This document shows positions 1 to 9,098 of a DNA stretch of 64,000 bases, in pieces; the stretch's first letter is position 1; each line of letters begins with the position of its first letter. Origin of the DNA: CAXDOZ01 sp963991145 (lineage in GTDB: Bacteria > Bacteroidota > Bacteroidia > Chitinophagales > JABDMM01). The notes under the pieces were generated by a model. The model saw nothing but the letters and a program-made list of their open reading frames with translations. It searched no databases and was not told the DNA's origin. The position numbers and the translations under genes are program-made. The stretch covers positions 1-64,000 of the forward strand of contig CAXDOZ010000001.1 in assembly GCA_963991145.1 (NCBI GenBank), given 5' to 3'.

Positions 1-2033
1 TTGGATCATATGTGCTTACCGTGACTGATATCAATAACTGTATTGGAATTGATAGCACAGTGATCACAGAACCTGATTCACTTGACCTTACGGTGGGTAA
101 TGTGCAGGATGTATCATGTTTTGGAGCTGATGATGGTGGAGCAGATGCAAATACCACAGGTGGAACAGCTCCATATTCATACGTATGGACAAATTCTGTC
201 AGCGGAAGCAATGCTGCTTCAGTAAATGACCTCAGACCTGGTCTTCAGAATGTTGTTGTTTCAGATGTTAATGGATGTAATAAGCAAGATTCATTCACTG
301 TAACAGAGCCTACTGATATAGTTCTAACCATATCAAAGGTTGATGCGAGCTGTGACTTGAGTAATGATGGTTCAGCTACAGTAACTGCAATTGGTGGATC
401 TGGAGGATATACATACAACTGGAACCCTGCAGTAGGTGTAGGAGCAACAGTTAATAACCTTCAGGGTCTGGTAACATACAGTGTAACTGTTACAGATATT
501 GAAGGATGTACAGATAACATCAGTGTTTACATTGATACAGTTTATCGCTTGAACTCTTTTGCTACCAGCGACAGCGCAAACTGTTTTAATGAAGCTTCAG
601 GTTCTGCTACTATTACCGCTACTAACGGTACGGGTCCTTACAGCTACTTATGGAGTAATAATAGCTTTAGTCAAACAGCTACAAACCTTCTCGCTGGACC
701 ATATTCTGCCACTGTTACAGATAATCTAGGTTGTCAGTCTATTTCTGCAACTACGGTTCTTCAGCCAACTCAGATCGTAACAGCTATGAACTTTGAACGT
801 CCGAGTTGTGTAGGAGATAGCGATGGATTTGCCTGGGTGAATGTAGGTGGAGGAACACCGGCATTCTCTTATCTATGGAGCACATTACCAGTTCAAACAA
901 ATGATACTGCATTCGGACTTAGCAGTGGAGTATACAATGTCACTGTAACAGATAATAAAGGATGTACTGCAACTAATGTGGTCAATGTTCTTGAGCCTAA
1001 TTCTTTGAGAATTACTGGTCTTACCAGAACTGAGATCACTTGTGCTAGTGATGAAGATGGTTCTGTGACTGTCTTTGTAACTGGTGGAACTGGACTATTA
1101 TCTGCAATCTGGAGTAATGGTGCTACAGGATTTACAAATAGTAATCTGGCACCTGGTACCTACTCAGTTACTGTATCTGATGAAAAAGGATGTACAGTGG
1201 ATACCTCTGTAACCTTTACTGCGCCTCCAAGAGTAACCTTTGGAACTACTTATCCTGTATCTGCTTCTTGTTATGGGATTGCAGATGGTGAGATCTGGGT
1301 TCAAGGTCAGGGAGGAACTCGTGATCCTCAGTTCGGATACTTCTATTCAATCGATAGCATTAACTGGATCACCACTGAATTTGATCCTGCAAACGATGTT
1401 ACAGGAAGATTCAGAGATCTGGCTGCCGGAACTTATACGGTTTATGTTAGAGACGGAAATGGATGTACCATTGATACTCAGATCACTGTGACTCAACCAG
1501 ATGAGATGTTTGTTTACATCGAACCGGGAGACACAAGTATCAGCCTTGGAGAGAAGATTCCGCTGAATGTTAGAGTGGCTCCTTATGATAATACAGTGAT
1601 AAATAGTTACCTCTGGACTCCGGCAAATGGATTAAGTTGTATTGATTGTCAAAGTCCGGAAGCTTCACCATTTGTTACTACAACTTACACGGTATTTATC
1701 GACTACCTTCCTGGCAATTGTGAGGCAAGTCAAACGATTGAGATCGTTGTGGGACCTGGCTCTCCAGTCTTTGTTCCGAATATGTTCACTCCTAATAATG
1801 ACGGCTTAAATGACCTGCTATTAGTGTACGGAGAGAACATTGCAAGAGCTCATATGACCATATTTGACAGATGGGGAGAGAAAATTTTTGAGACATATTC
1901 GCAACACGAAGGATGGGATGGCACGTATAAAGGAGAACTAGTACGTCCCGGAGTATACATCTACAACCTTGAAGTTGAATATTTAGATGGTATTAAGGAC
2001 CGCACTAGCGGTAGTGTAACGCTAATTAGGTAA
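1..2033 (+). CDS. SprB-repeat surface adhesin with T9SS type B C-terminal domain (5' truncated)
   Basis: The reading frame is open from the first bases of the window, so the true start lies upstream; the GTG at base 12 is not the real start. The visible 673 residues hold about seven tandem modules of roughly 70-85 residues. Each ends in a VTVTDxxGC-like strand and carries a GGTxPYSYxWS-like core and paired Cys residues, which is the SprB repeat pattern. The last ~87 residues (from about 587, counting from base 12) start FVPNMFTPNNDGLND and contain FDRWGEKIFE and WDGTYKGE. This is the gliding-motility-associated C-terminal domain (CHU_C) that sends proteins through the type IX secretion system. 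Known proteins of this build are large cell-surface adhesins. The PorP/SprF-type gene 24 bases downstream is the usual partner. The ligand cannot be told from the sequence. Confidence 0.9.
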   Translation, partial: GSYVLTVTDINNCIGIDSTVITEPDSLDLTVGNVQDVSCFGADDGGADANTTGGTAPYSYVWTNSVSGSNAASVNDLRPGLQNVVVSDVNGCNKQDSFTVTEPTDIVLTISKVDASCDLSNDGSATVTAIGGSGGYTYNWNPAVGVGATVNNLQGLVTYSVTVTDIEGCTDNISVYIDTVYRLNSFATSDSANCFNEASGSATITATNGTGPYSYLWSNNSFSQTATNLLAGPYSATVTDNLGCQSISATTVLQPTQIVTAMNFERPSCVGDSDGFAWVNVGGGTPAFSYLWSTLPVQTNDTAFGLSSGVYNVTVTDNKGCTATNVVNVLEPNSLRITGLTRTEITCASDEDGSVTVFVTGGTGLLSAIWSNGATGFTNSNLAPGTYSVTVSDEKGCTVDTSVTFTAPPRVTFGTTYPVSASCYGIADGEIWVQGQGGTRDPQFGYFYSIDSINWITTEFDPANDVTGRFRDLAAGTYTVYVRDGNGCTIDTQITVTQPDEMFVYIEPGDTSISLGEKIPLNVRVAPYDNTVINSYLWTPANGLSCIDCQSPEASPFVTTTYTVFIDYLPGNCEASQTIEIVVGPGSPVFVPNMFTPNNDGLNDLLLVYGENIARAHMTIFDRWGEKIFETYSQHEGWDGTYKGELVRPGVYIYNLEVEYLDGIKDRTSGSVTLIR

Positions 2034-2057
2034 TATTGAAATTGTAAATACAAGAGG

Positions 2058-3134
2058 ATGAAACAACTTAGACTCTTATTGCTTGGATTGATGGTGTTGG
2101 TGGCTGTCGAATCTGGTGCGCAAGACCCACACTTTTCGCAGTGGTATGCATCTCCACTTACACTGAATCCGGCTATGACTGGGGTGTTCGGAGGTAACTA
2201 TCGAGCTGCATTCATCTATCGTAGTCAGTGGGCTTCAGTGCTGTCGAATGAGTCAACTCCTTTGTTTAGGACTTACTCAGCATCTTTCGATATCAGAACC
2301 AACAGAGGTTTTGATGACAGAGATGCATTTGGAATTGGATTGTATTTCCTTGGAGATAAAGCAGGTGATCTTGGTTATGGTTCAAATAACTTCGGACTAT
2401 CACTGGCTTATACCCGATCTTTTGATAGAGATAAAAAGCACTGGGTAAGTATCGGATTCCAGGGTGCAATGACTCAAAGACGAATCGATTTCTCTAAAGC
2501 TCAATTGGGAGTTCAGTGGAACGGTCAGGAATGGGATCCAACCCTTCCAGGATTTGAGAACTTCATCAATGATGACTTCTTATTCTACGATGTGTCTTTA
2601 GGGCTTTTATACTATTGGATTCCTGGAGATAGAACTGACCTTTATGCAGGATTCAGTGTCTTCCATATCAATCAGCCACAAGAATCATTTCAAGACGACG
2701 GAACTGTAACTGTCCCAATTAAGTATGTTGCCAATCTTGGAGCACACTTCGGATTGGGTGAGCGTTCAAATGTTGACCTTCTTCCAAAGGTGATCACAAT
2801 GATGCAGGGCAAGTTTGTAGAATTGAACTTTGGTGCTGAGGTTAAGATCTTTTTCGAAAAGAGAGAGCCTAGAGGAAATGCATTCTACATTGGTGCAATG
2901 TACCGTATGGTTGGAGGCGATTCTCAATTCAATGACGGAGCACTTAACAGTGAAGCAATCATTATGACTATGGCTTTTGATTACAAAGGATTGAATATCG
3001 GAGCCAGCTACGATGTGAATGTTTCTGAACTTTCAAATGCATCGAATACTCGTGGAGGATTTGAAATCGCATTGATTTACACTGGTGCGTTTAACCAGAG
3101 AGGACCTAAGACATTATACTGTCCTAAGTTCTAG
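2058..3134 (+). CDS. PorP/SprF family type IX secretion system membrane protein
   Basis: 358 residues with an N-terminal signal peptide (KQLRLLLLGLMVLVAVESGAQ) followed by the hallmark DPHFSQWYASPLTLNPAMTG. The rest is alternating beta-strand pattern, consistent with an outer-membrane beta-barrel. SprF-like proteins are encoded next to type B T9SS cargo and are needed for export or surface attachment of that specific partner, whereas PorP itself is a core component. The position immediately after a SprB-repeat adhesin argues for the SprF-like, partner-specific role (inference). Length fits the family. A strong terminator follows, so adhesin plus SprF probably end their own transcription unit. 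Confidence 0.9.
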   Translation: MKQLRLLLLGLMVLVAVESGAQDPHFSQWYASPLTLNPAMTGVFGGNYRAAFIYRSQWASVLSNESTPLFRTYSASFDIRTNRGFDDRDAFGIGLYFLGDKAGDLGYGSNNFGLSLAYTRSFDRDKKHWVSIGFQGAMTQRRIDFSKAQLGVQWNGQEWDPTLPGFENFINDDFLFYDVSLGLLYYWIPGDRTDLYAGFSVFHINQPQESFQDDGTVTVPIKYVANLGAHFGLGERSNVDLLPKVITMMQGKFVELNFGAEVKIFFEKREPRGNAFYIGAMYRMVGGDSQFNDGALNSEAIIMTMAFDYKGLNIGASYDVNVSELSNASNTRGGFEIALIYTGAFNQRGPKTLYCPKF

Positions 3135-3152
3135 ATTCAAATAAGACAAATT

Positions 3153-3185
3153 AAAAAAGCCTCGATCATAGATCGGGGTTTTTTT
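3153..3185 (+). terminator. Rho-independent terminator after the SprF-like gene
   Basis: An 8-bp stem (CCTCGATC at 3160-3167 with GATCGGGG at 3171-3178, one G-T pair) closes a 3-base loop and is followed by seven T residues. Six A residues precede it, so the stem can extend by A-T pairing. It sits 18 bases after the stop codon of the preceding gene. Confidence 0.88.
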
Positions 3186-3402
3186 GTATACAAGTTTTTG
3201 AATTGTGTGCAACGCAATTGGCTGAGCTTGAGTCTTTAATCATATTAACTATTCAATCACTGAACCCTTTCCGTTTTAATTTGGATTATCTCGAAAGAGT
3301 CAGTCAGGACATATGCAATCCTACACTAGTAGGATAATGAAGCCGGTGATTGGGCTACGGTATTAGTGAAGAATTAGTACTGTAGCCCTCACTATTTGCG
3401 AA
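3186..3402. other. Non-coding gap between converging units
   Basis: This 217-base stretch lies between the terminator and the stop codon of rodA on the other strand. I see no gene. It contains a perfect 7-bp stem with a 4-base loop (ATCCTAC 3318-3324, GTAGGAT 3329-3335) and a wider inverted repeat (GGGCTAC 3352-3358, GTAGCCC 3382-3388). Neither is followed by a clear T run on the minus strand, so a terminator role for rodA is possible but unproven. Confidence 0.5.
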
Positions 3403-4659
3403 CTATCGTAAAACCATCAAACGCTGTGAATCCAGCTTCAGGAAAATAAAAAGGAGAATCGTAAAGGAGACTAGCGATGACCCGCCATAACTAATAAATG
3501 GAAGTGGAATTCCAATAACCGGAACCAAACCGATTGTCATTCCGATATTGATGATATAGTGAATCAAAAAGATGGTTACAACGCCATATCCATAAATCCT
3601 ACTGAATTTGGATCGCTGCCGGTCGGCAAGGAATAGTATCCGAATCATAAATACAGTAAACAAGCTTATCAGGATCATAGAGCCAATAAATCCTTCTTCC
3701 TCCCCAATCGTACTAAAAATGAAATCCGTGCTTTTGGCAGGCAGGAACTCATAAGTGTTTTGCGTCCCTTTTAAAAATCCTTTTCCGGTGGCTCCTCCGG
3801 AGCCGATGGCGATTATAGACTGTTCGACATTCCAACTTAACTCTGCCTTTCCTGAGAACACCTCAATTCTTTCTCTTTGATGAGGCTCCAGAACATTGGT
3901 CATTATGTAATTCAGCGAGAAGATGTAAATAACGGAAGCAACGAAAACACCACTGATCAGGAAGAGGACCTGCTTATTCTTTCTACCCTGATAAGCTCCT
4001 ACCAATCCTAAGGCTAAAAGACCAGCAATCAGTAAGTATTTATCGAAAACAAGAGCAAGAATTGTAAGCACCAAAAGAGAGATCCCAAGGATCAAAAATA
4101 TAGGCTCAAGACCTTCCCTGTGAAGCACAAGAACAAGTCCTAGGTATACTAATGCCGTCCCCACATCACCCTGAATAATAATAAGAACTGCAGGTATAGC
4201 AATGATCGCTACTGAGTACACTTTAGTCTTGAAGTGCTTTAGATCGACATTTAAACCACTCAGGTACTTAGCCAAAGCAAGACAAGTGGCAAATTTTGCA
4301 ATCTCCGAGGGTTGAGCCCTGAATCCAAAGATGTCGAACCAGGATTTTGCCCCATTGATCTCTGTACCAACAAACAAGACCAGCACCAGCAAACCAACAG
4401 TGATAAAGTAGAAAGGATAGGCAAAGGTTGTGTAGATCTTAGTATCGATCAGCATCAGGATCATTCCGATGAAAAGCGATCCAATGATCCATTGGAATTG
4501 ATTCCCATACTCTCTGCTGGTATCAAAAATACTTGGATGCGAAGGGTCGTATTCTGCAGAGTATATTGTGAACCACCCTGCAACAACTAGAAGTAGATAC
4601 AGGAAGATCGTGATCCAATCAATTTCTGATATGCTCCTTCTCCTGCTACTCATTTCCAA
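3403..4659 (-). CDS. rodA: Rod-shape-determining protein RodA (SEDS peptidoglycan glycosyltransferase)
   Basis: 418 residues, multi-pass membrane protein of the FtsW/RodA/SpoVE (SEDS) family. RodA polymerises lipid II into glycan strands during cell elongation, working with PBP2 and the MreBCD scaffold. Visible family features include about ten hydrophobic segments, the region AKSWFDIFGFRAQPSEIAK, and the C-terminal stretch IPLPFISYGGSSL typical of SEDS proteins. The start overlaps the stop of mrdA by 14 bases, so the two are translated from one transcript. It is the last gene of the minus-strand operon purN-purH-mreBCD-mrdA-rodA. Assignment to RodA rather than FtsW rests on this context. Confidence 0.93.
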   Translation of the reverse strand: MEMSSRRRSISEIDWITIFLYLLLVVAGWFTIYSAEYDPSHPSIFDTSREYGNQFQWIIGSLFIGMILMLIDTKIYTTFAYPFYFITVGLLVLVLFVGTEINGAKSWFDIFGFRAQPSEIAKFATCLALAKYLSGLNVDLKHFKTKVYSVAIIAIPAVLIIIQGDVGTALVYLGLVLVLHREGLEPIFLILGISLLVLTILALVFDKYLLIAGLLALGLVGAYQGRKNKQVLFLISGVFVASVIYIFSLNYIMTNVLEPHQRERIEVFSGKAELSWNVEQSIIAIGSGGATGKGFLKGTQNTYEFLPAKSTDFIFSTIGEEEGFIGSMILISLFTVFMIRILFLADRQRSKFSRIYGYGVVTIFLIHYIINIGMTIGLVPVIGIPLPFISYGGSSLVSFTILLFIFLKLDSQRLMVLR

Positions 4660-6580
4660 TTAGAATTGCAGGAACCTCAGGAATCTCCTGTTCCTCCTCT
4701 TCTCCCTCTTCGTCAATGAAATCAAGGAATAATAGATTGGTCTCAGAAATATCCTGAGCCATATCCAGCTTCCCGGAAGAAATCGTGTCGTTCAAATAAT
4801 GCTCGATCATTAAACCTGCAATCGGCGCAGCGAAGCGAGAGCCAAAGCCTGCATTCTCTACCACTACCGCAATTGCGATCTTAGGATTATCTGCAGGAGC
4901 AAAGGCTGCAAACATCGAGTGATCCTCACCATGAGGATTCTCCACTGTTCCCGTCTTACCACATACTGAAACTCCAGGAACCTGAGCTCTTCTCCCGGTT
5001 CCTGACTCAACAACAATTTGCAATCCTTCAACCACCGGGTCAAAGTGCTCAGAGTCTACTGAAGTAGTGTATTTAGGATACTCTCGAGAAACGATCTCTC
5101 CATTTGGCTTGTATTCTGCTTTTACGATATGAGGTTCAACATAGAATCCTCTATTGGCAATACAGGCATACAAATTGGCTAGTTGTAATGGAGTCATTTC
5201 CATTTCACCCTGACCAATTCCAAGGGAAATAATGGTAGGTGATTTCCAGCCTGTTTGCCCGTACAATTCATTGTAGTAATCCTTAGTAGGTAGATTACCT
5301 GATTTCTCTCCAGGCAGATCAATATTCAATGGCTTACCCATTCCAAATGAAGCCATATGGTCAAACCATAATTGATAAGCTTCTTGCATTGATTCCTGGC
5401 CGGTAGCATCTAAAGAGAGCTTGAAAGTTTGCCAGAAGTATGGATTACAAGAGTGCTTAATGGCCTCCTGAACATTTTGTGGGCTGGCATGGGCGTGAGA
5501 GCATTTAAGAAACCTTCCCGGGATGTAAAACCCTCCATTACAAGGGTAGTAGAAGTTCTCTGTGATCACCTCTTCCTGAAGCGCAACCAATGCAATTACT
5601 GCTTTGAATGTCGAGCCCGGTGGGTATTGACCATTAATCGCACGATTGAAAAGTGGAGCAAAACCATAGTCGGTCTCCAGCTGCTTCAGCTGAGCATAAT
5701 TATTACCGCGATCTCTACCACTTAAAAGGTTGGGATCGAAACTTGGACTGCTTACCATAGCAAGGATTTCTCCGGTAGCCGGCTCAATAGCAACCACCGC
5801 CCCCTTCTTATTCTTCATCAACCACTCACCATAATTTTGAAGCTCAATGTCCAGAGTGGTTTTTAAGTCAGTACCCTGAATAGCCTGAATATCATCTGCT
5901 CCATTTAAGAATGAACCCTGCTCGCGATTCATCGCATCTACAAGTACTTTCCTGAATCCTCTTTCACCTTTTAGCTCCGCCTCATACTCACTTTCCAGAC
6001 CGCTTTTTCCTATGTAGTCATTCCGTTGATAGCCGGCAAATGCTTCGAGCTCCAGTTCAGATACAATGCCAACATCTCCAAGAACTAATGCAGCGCTTTG
6101 GTATGGGTAGCTTCGAATTGTCCTTCTTTCATTTGTAATACAGTTGAATTTGTATGCAAATTCATTGTATCTCGAATAGTCTTCAAGAGGAACCTGACTA
6201 AAGAACATCTCTGGGTTTCCCCAGGAACGATACTTGTCATTCAGCTCTGAAACAGTGTTCATTTTCTCACTGAAATCACTTGAGTTTAATCCTAGAAGCT
6301 TACAGAAATGTGCGGTGTCAAAGCCCGTCCCCAGATCGTTTGAGATGATCTTAAGGTCATAAACGGGTTCATTTCCTACTATTAGATTTCCATATCGATC
6401 ATACACAAGTCCGCGAACCGGAAAGACCTCTTTGATCTTGATCACATTATTGGTAGCAAGTTCTTTGTATCGATCATCTACCACCTGAATTTGAAAAAGG
6501 CGGACAAGGAAACTAAATCCAACAAAGAGGATCAAGCCAATATAGAAGAATCTACGCCCTATGTAAAGATCCTTTTTCAC
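4646..6580 (-). CDS. mrdA: Penicillin-binding protein 2 (peptidoglycan transpeptidase)
   Basis: 644-residue class B PBP. It has one N-terminal membrane anchor (about residues 10-30), a dimerisation/pedestal region (RGLVYDRYGN near residue 56), and a C-terminal transpeptidase domain. The catalytic motifs are all present: STFK (Ser323 and Lys326), SCN (377-379) and KTG (542-544). It cross-links peptidoglycan in the periplasm during elongation as partner of RodA. The C-terminal tail after about residue 620 is acidic (EEGEEEEQE), which is unusual but not disruptive. It overlaps mreD by 4 bases and rodA by 14 bases, consistent with translational coupling. Confidence 0.94.
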   Translation of the reverse strand: MKKDLYIGRRFFYIGLILFVGFSFLVRLFQIQVVDDRYKELATNNVIKIKEVFPVRGLVYDRYGNLIVGNEPVYDLKIISNDLGTGFDTAHFCKLLGLNSSDFSEKMNTVSELNDKYRSWGNPEMFFSQVPLEDYSRYNEFAYKFNCITNERRTIRSYPYQSAALVLGDVGIVSELELEAFAGYQRNDYIGKSGLESEYEAELKGERGFRKVLVDAMNREQGSFLNGADDIQAIQGTDLKTTLDIELQNYGEWLMKNKKGAVVAIEPATGEILAMVSSPSFDPNLLSGRDRGNNYAQLKQLETDYGFAPLFNRAINGQYPPGSTFKAVIALVALQEEVITENFYYPCNGGFYIPGRFLKCSHAHASPQNVQEAIKHSCNPYFWQTFKLSLDATGQESMQEAYQLWFDHMASFGMGKPLNIDLPGEKSGNLPTKDYYNELYGQTGWKSPTIISLGIGQGEMEMTPLQLANLYACIANRGFYVEPHIVKAEYKPNGEIVSREYPKYTTSVDSEHFDPVVEGLQIVVESGTGRRAQVPGVSVCGKTGTVENPHGEDHSMFAAFAPADNPKIAIAVVVENAGFGSRFAAPIAGLMIEHYLNDTISSGKLDMAQDISETNLLFLDFIDEEGEEEEQEIPEVPAILIGNE

Positions 6581-7098
6581 GCAAACTTCCTTTTCTTCCC
6601 AGCTCTAAAGATGACCTCAAAAAGCAGGATGATTATTGTTGAGCAAATAGTGCTTAATAAAACTTTTAAAAGGGTGTAAAGGGGATTATAGAAAGTTCCA
6701 ATTTCCAGAAAGAAGTAAGCCAAATGATGGAAAAGGCAACCAATTGAAACATACAAAACAAACCAACCCGGTCCCTGAATACGCATGTTTGGCTCATCCT
6801 CTAATTCATACTTTGTACTTGAGATCACATTGATCAGGAAAGGTCTGATAAAGGCAAGCAATGTGGTGGCGGCCGCATTTAAACCGTAAGTTCCGGTAAA
6901 GAGATCAATTGTCAATCCAGAAAAGAAACCCAGTAATAAGAGCTGCCACCTTGGAATATTAAATGGCAATAGAAGGATAAACATTGGGTAAACCAATGGA
7001 TTAACCAGAGAGGCTAAATTCACATTCTTCAGCATTAACACCTGAACCAGGGTCAGCAAAATGAAGCGAATAAGATTTATGACCAATTGATTATTCAA
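6577..7098 (-). CDS. mreD: Rod-shape-determining protein MreD
   Basis: 173 residues, nearly all hydrophobic, with about five predicted membrane segments and the GLTIDLFTGTYGLNAAATT stretch typical of MreD-family proteins (a conserved Asp in the second or third helix). MreD is the integral membrane linker of the elongation machinery. The sequence family is weakly conserved, and the call is secured by its position between mreC and mrdA with overlaps of 8 and 4 bases. A basic C-terminus (AGKKRKFA) faces the cytoplasm. Confidence 0.88.
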   Translation of the reverse strand: MNNQLVINLIRFILLTLVQVLMLKNVNLASLVNPLVYPMFILLLPFNIPRWQLLLLGFFSGLTIDLFTGTYGLNAAATTLLAFIRPFLINVISSTKYELEDEPNMRIQGPGWFVLYVSIGCLFHHLAYFFLEIGTFYNPLYTLLKVLLSTICSTIIILLFEVIFRAGKKRKFA

Positions 7099-7930
7099 TT
7101 CCCAATTCCTCCTCTAGTTTATTCAATTCTTCAATCCGCAAATGGTCTACAACATAGACATAGGAAAGGGAATTAAAATTCATATTCAACCGAACATCAA
7201 CTTCAACAAAATTGGTTCCCTCCATTCTTCTAAAATCTTCCACATGTCCAATTGAAATATCAGCAGGGAAAATATTGGAGTAGCCATTTGTTACTACTTC
7301 ATCTCCAATATCAATTCTGGTTGATTTTGGAATATCGATCAATCGCACCAGTCCAATATCACTTCCATCCCAATTAAGGATTCCGTTTGCATTTTGCTCC
7401 TTTAGCTTGGCACTCAAAGAAATGTTTTGGTGCAGCAAAGACATGGCTACCGAGTAATTCTTCGAAACATCTACCACAATACCGGCAATTCCATTATTGG
7501 TTACTACACCCATTTCCTTATCGATACCATGCTTAGTCCCACGGTTAATAAAGAAATAGTTTGCAGTAGCATTTGTAGTGTTACTAATTACACTCGCTTC
7601 AATAAATTCAAAAACCTGCTGGAAATTCTCACTCAAAGAATCGTAGATCACTGTTCTTCTGATCCCATCATCAGTATAAGAGTTTGCAAGTTGCGAGCGC
7701 AGTCTTGCATTCTCACTGAGAAGGCTGTCATTTACCTCTTGAAGATTGAAGTAGTTGACCATCCCTGAGTAGTTTTCATACACAGATCCAGTGACTCCAT
7801 TCGCAGCATGAAGGAATCTGGAACGATGGTAATTCTGATTTTGAACGATAAGAATCCCTGATACCACTTCCAGAAATACAAAAAGGAAGAAGGCATGATA
7901 GCGAATCAGAAATCTGAACAGTTCACGCAT
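7091..7930 (-). CDS. mreC: Rod-shape-determining protein MreC
   Basis: 279 residues. It has an N-terminal membrane anchor (about residues 10-30), a short coiled-coil (about 60-100, rich in Leu, Asn and Glu), then the periplasmic beta-barrel domain. Recognisable family stretches are GIVVDVSKNYSVAMSLLHQN and VTNGYSNIFPADISIG. MreC connects cytoplasmic MreB to the periplasmic PBP2/RodA synthases. It follows mreB by 20 bases and overlaps mreD by 8 bases, the standard mreBCD order. Confidence 0.92.
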   Translation of the reverse strand: MRELFRFLIRYHAFFLFVFLEVVSGILIVQNQNYHRSRFLHAANGVTGSVYENYSGMVNYFNLQEVNDSLLSENARLRSQLANSYTDDGIRRTVIYDSLSENFQQVFEFIEASVISNTTNATANYFFINRGTKHGIDKEMGVVTNNGIAGIVVDVSKNYSVAMSLLHQNISLSAKLKEQNANGILNWDGSDIGLVRLIDIPKSTRIDIGDEVVTNGYSNIFPADISIGHVEDFRRMEGTNFVEVDVRLNMNFNSLSYVYVVDHLRIEELNKLEEELGIE

Positions 7931-7950
7931 CCGCCGTGTGGGATTTTATT

Positions 7951-8976
7951 TTAACTGATCAAGAAGGTAAATCGGTCCATATTCTTCAGGGCAATTCCTG
8001 TCCCTCTTGCAACAGCGCGAAGAGGATCGTCTGCCACATGAACCGGCAACTTGGTCTTTTGAGAAATTCGCTTGTCTAATCCGCGAAGCAATGCTCCACC
8101 ACCGGTTAAATAAAGACCGGTCTTATAAATATCCGCCGCTAATTCCGGTGGAGTAGTCTCAAGTGCTTTCAGGATCGCTTCTTCGATCTTAGCAATAGAC
8201 TTATCAATTGCATGCGCTACTTCAGAATAAGAAATGATGATCTGCTTTGGAATACCAGTCATCAGATCTCTACCATTTACTGGATAATCCTCTGGAGGAA
8301 CTTCCAGGTCGGTAAGAGCAGACCCAATATTTATTTTGATTTGCTCAGCTGTTCTTTCCCCGATCAGCATGTTATGCTGACGGCGCATATAATCTACAAT
8401 GTCATTTGTGAACTCATCACCCGCAACTCTGATCGATTGATCGCAAACGATTCCACTTAAAGCGATCACAGCGATCTCAGTGGTACCTCCTCCAATATCA
8501 ATGATCATGTTTCCTTCCGGCTCCTCAACGTCAATACCGATACCAATCGCGGCTGCCATTGGCTCCTGTATAAGCTTCACCTCTTTCCCTCCGGCCTGCT
8601 CGGCCGAATCAATAACTGCTCTCTTTTCCACTTCTGTAATCCCCGAAGGAATACAGATCACCATTCTGTAAGAGGGAGGAAAAACAAAGTTCTTTCCCTT
8701 GTACATCATGCGCATCATCCCCCTGATCATGTCCTCAGCAGCCTTGAAATCTGCGATTACTCCATCTTTTAGTGGCCTGATGGTCTTAATATTCTCGTGG
8801 GTCTTCTCGTGCATCTGCATCGCCTTTTGACCAACCGCGATCACTTTTTCAGTCCTGCGATCTATCGCCACAATGGAAGGCTCGTCCACAACAACCTTGT
8901 CATTTCTAACTACAATAGTGTTTGCCGTCCCGAGGTCGATGGCTATTTCATGCGTGAGTAGGTTGAATAAACCCAT
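7951..8976 (-). CDS. mreB: Rod-shape-determining actin homologue MreB
   Basis: 341 residues, full length for MreB. The actin-fold nucleotide-binding motifs are visible: phosphate 1 (AIDLGTANTIV near residue 12), phosphate 2 (IIDIGGGTTEIAVI) and the adenosine motif (YLTGGGALLRGLD). It forms membrane-bound filaments that guide side-wall synthesis. The start is an ATG followed by a membrane-binding MGLFNLLT amphipathic segment, which supports the choice of start. The 122 bases between it and purH contain a one-mismatch match to the Bacteroidota -7 element (TATATTTA on the minus strand, 9043 to 9036), so an own promoter is possible. Confidence 0.96.
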   Translation of the reverse strand: MGLFNLLTHEIAIDLGTANTIVVRNDKVVVDEPSIVAIDRRTEKVIAVGQKAMQMHEKTHENIKTIRPLKDGVIADFKAAEDMIRGMMRMMYKGKNFVFPPSYRMVICIPSGITEVEKRAVIDSAEQAGGKEVKLIQEPMAAAIGIGIDVEEPEGNMIIDIGGGTTEIAVIALSGIVCDQSIRVAGDEFTNDIVDYMRRQHNMLIGERTAEQIKINIGSALTDLEVPPEDYPVNGRDLMTGIPKQIIISYSEVAHAIDKSIAKIEEAILKALETTPPELAADIYKTGLYLTGGGALLRGLDKRISQKTKLPVHVADDPLRAVARGTGIALKNMDRFTFLIS

Positions 8977-9098
8977 ATATCTTATTGGAAATTAATATGT
9001 TATGTAACTATTTCGGGGGTGTTATGCACTTCTGCTAAATATACGTTGCTTTAACTAAAAAGATGCTCTAAGGCCTAGGAATATTAGGCGTCAGGAAA

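Noticed and set aside
3318..3388. Two inverted repeats as a definite rodA terminator
   Set aside because: Stems are present but there is no T run on the minus strand; kept only as a note on the gap.
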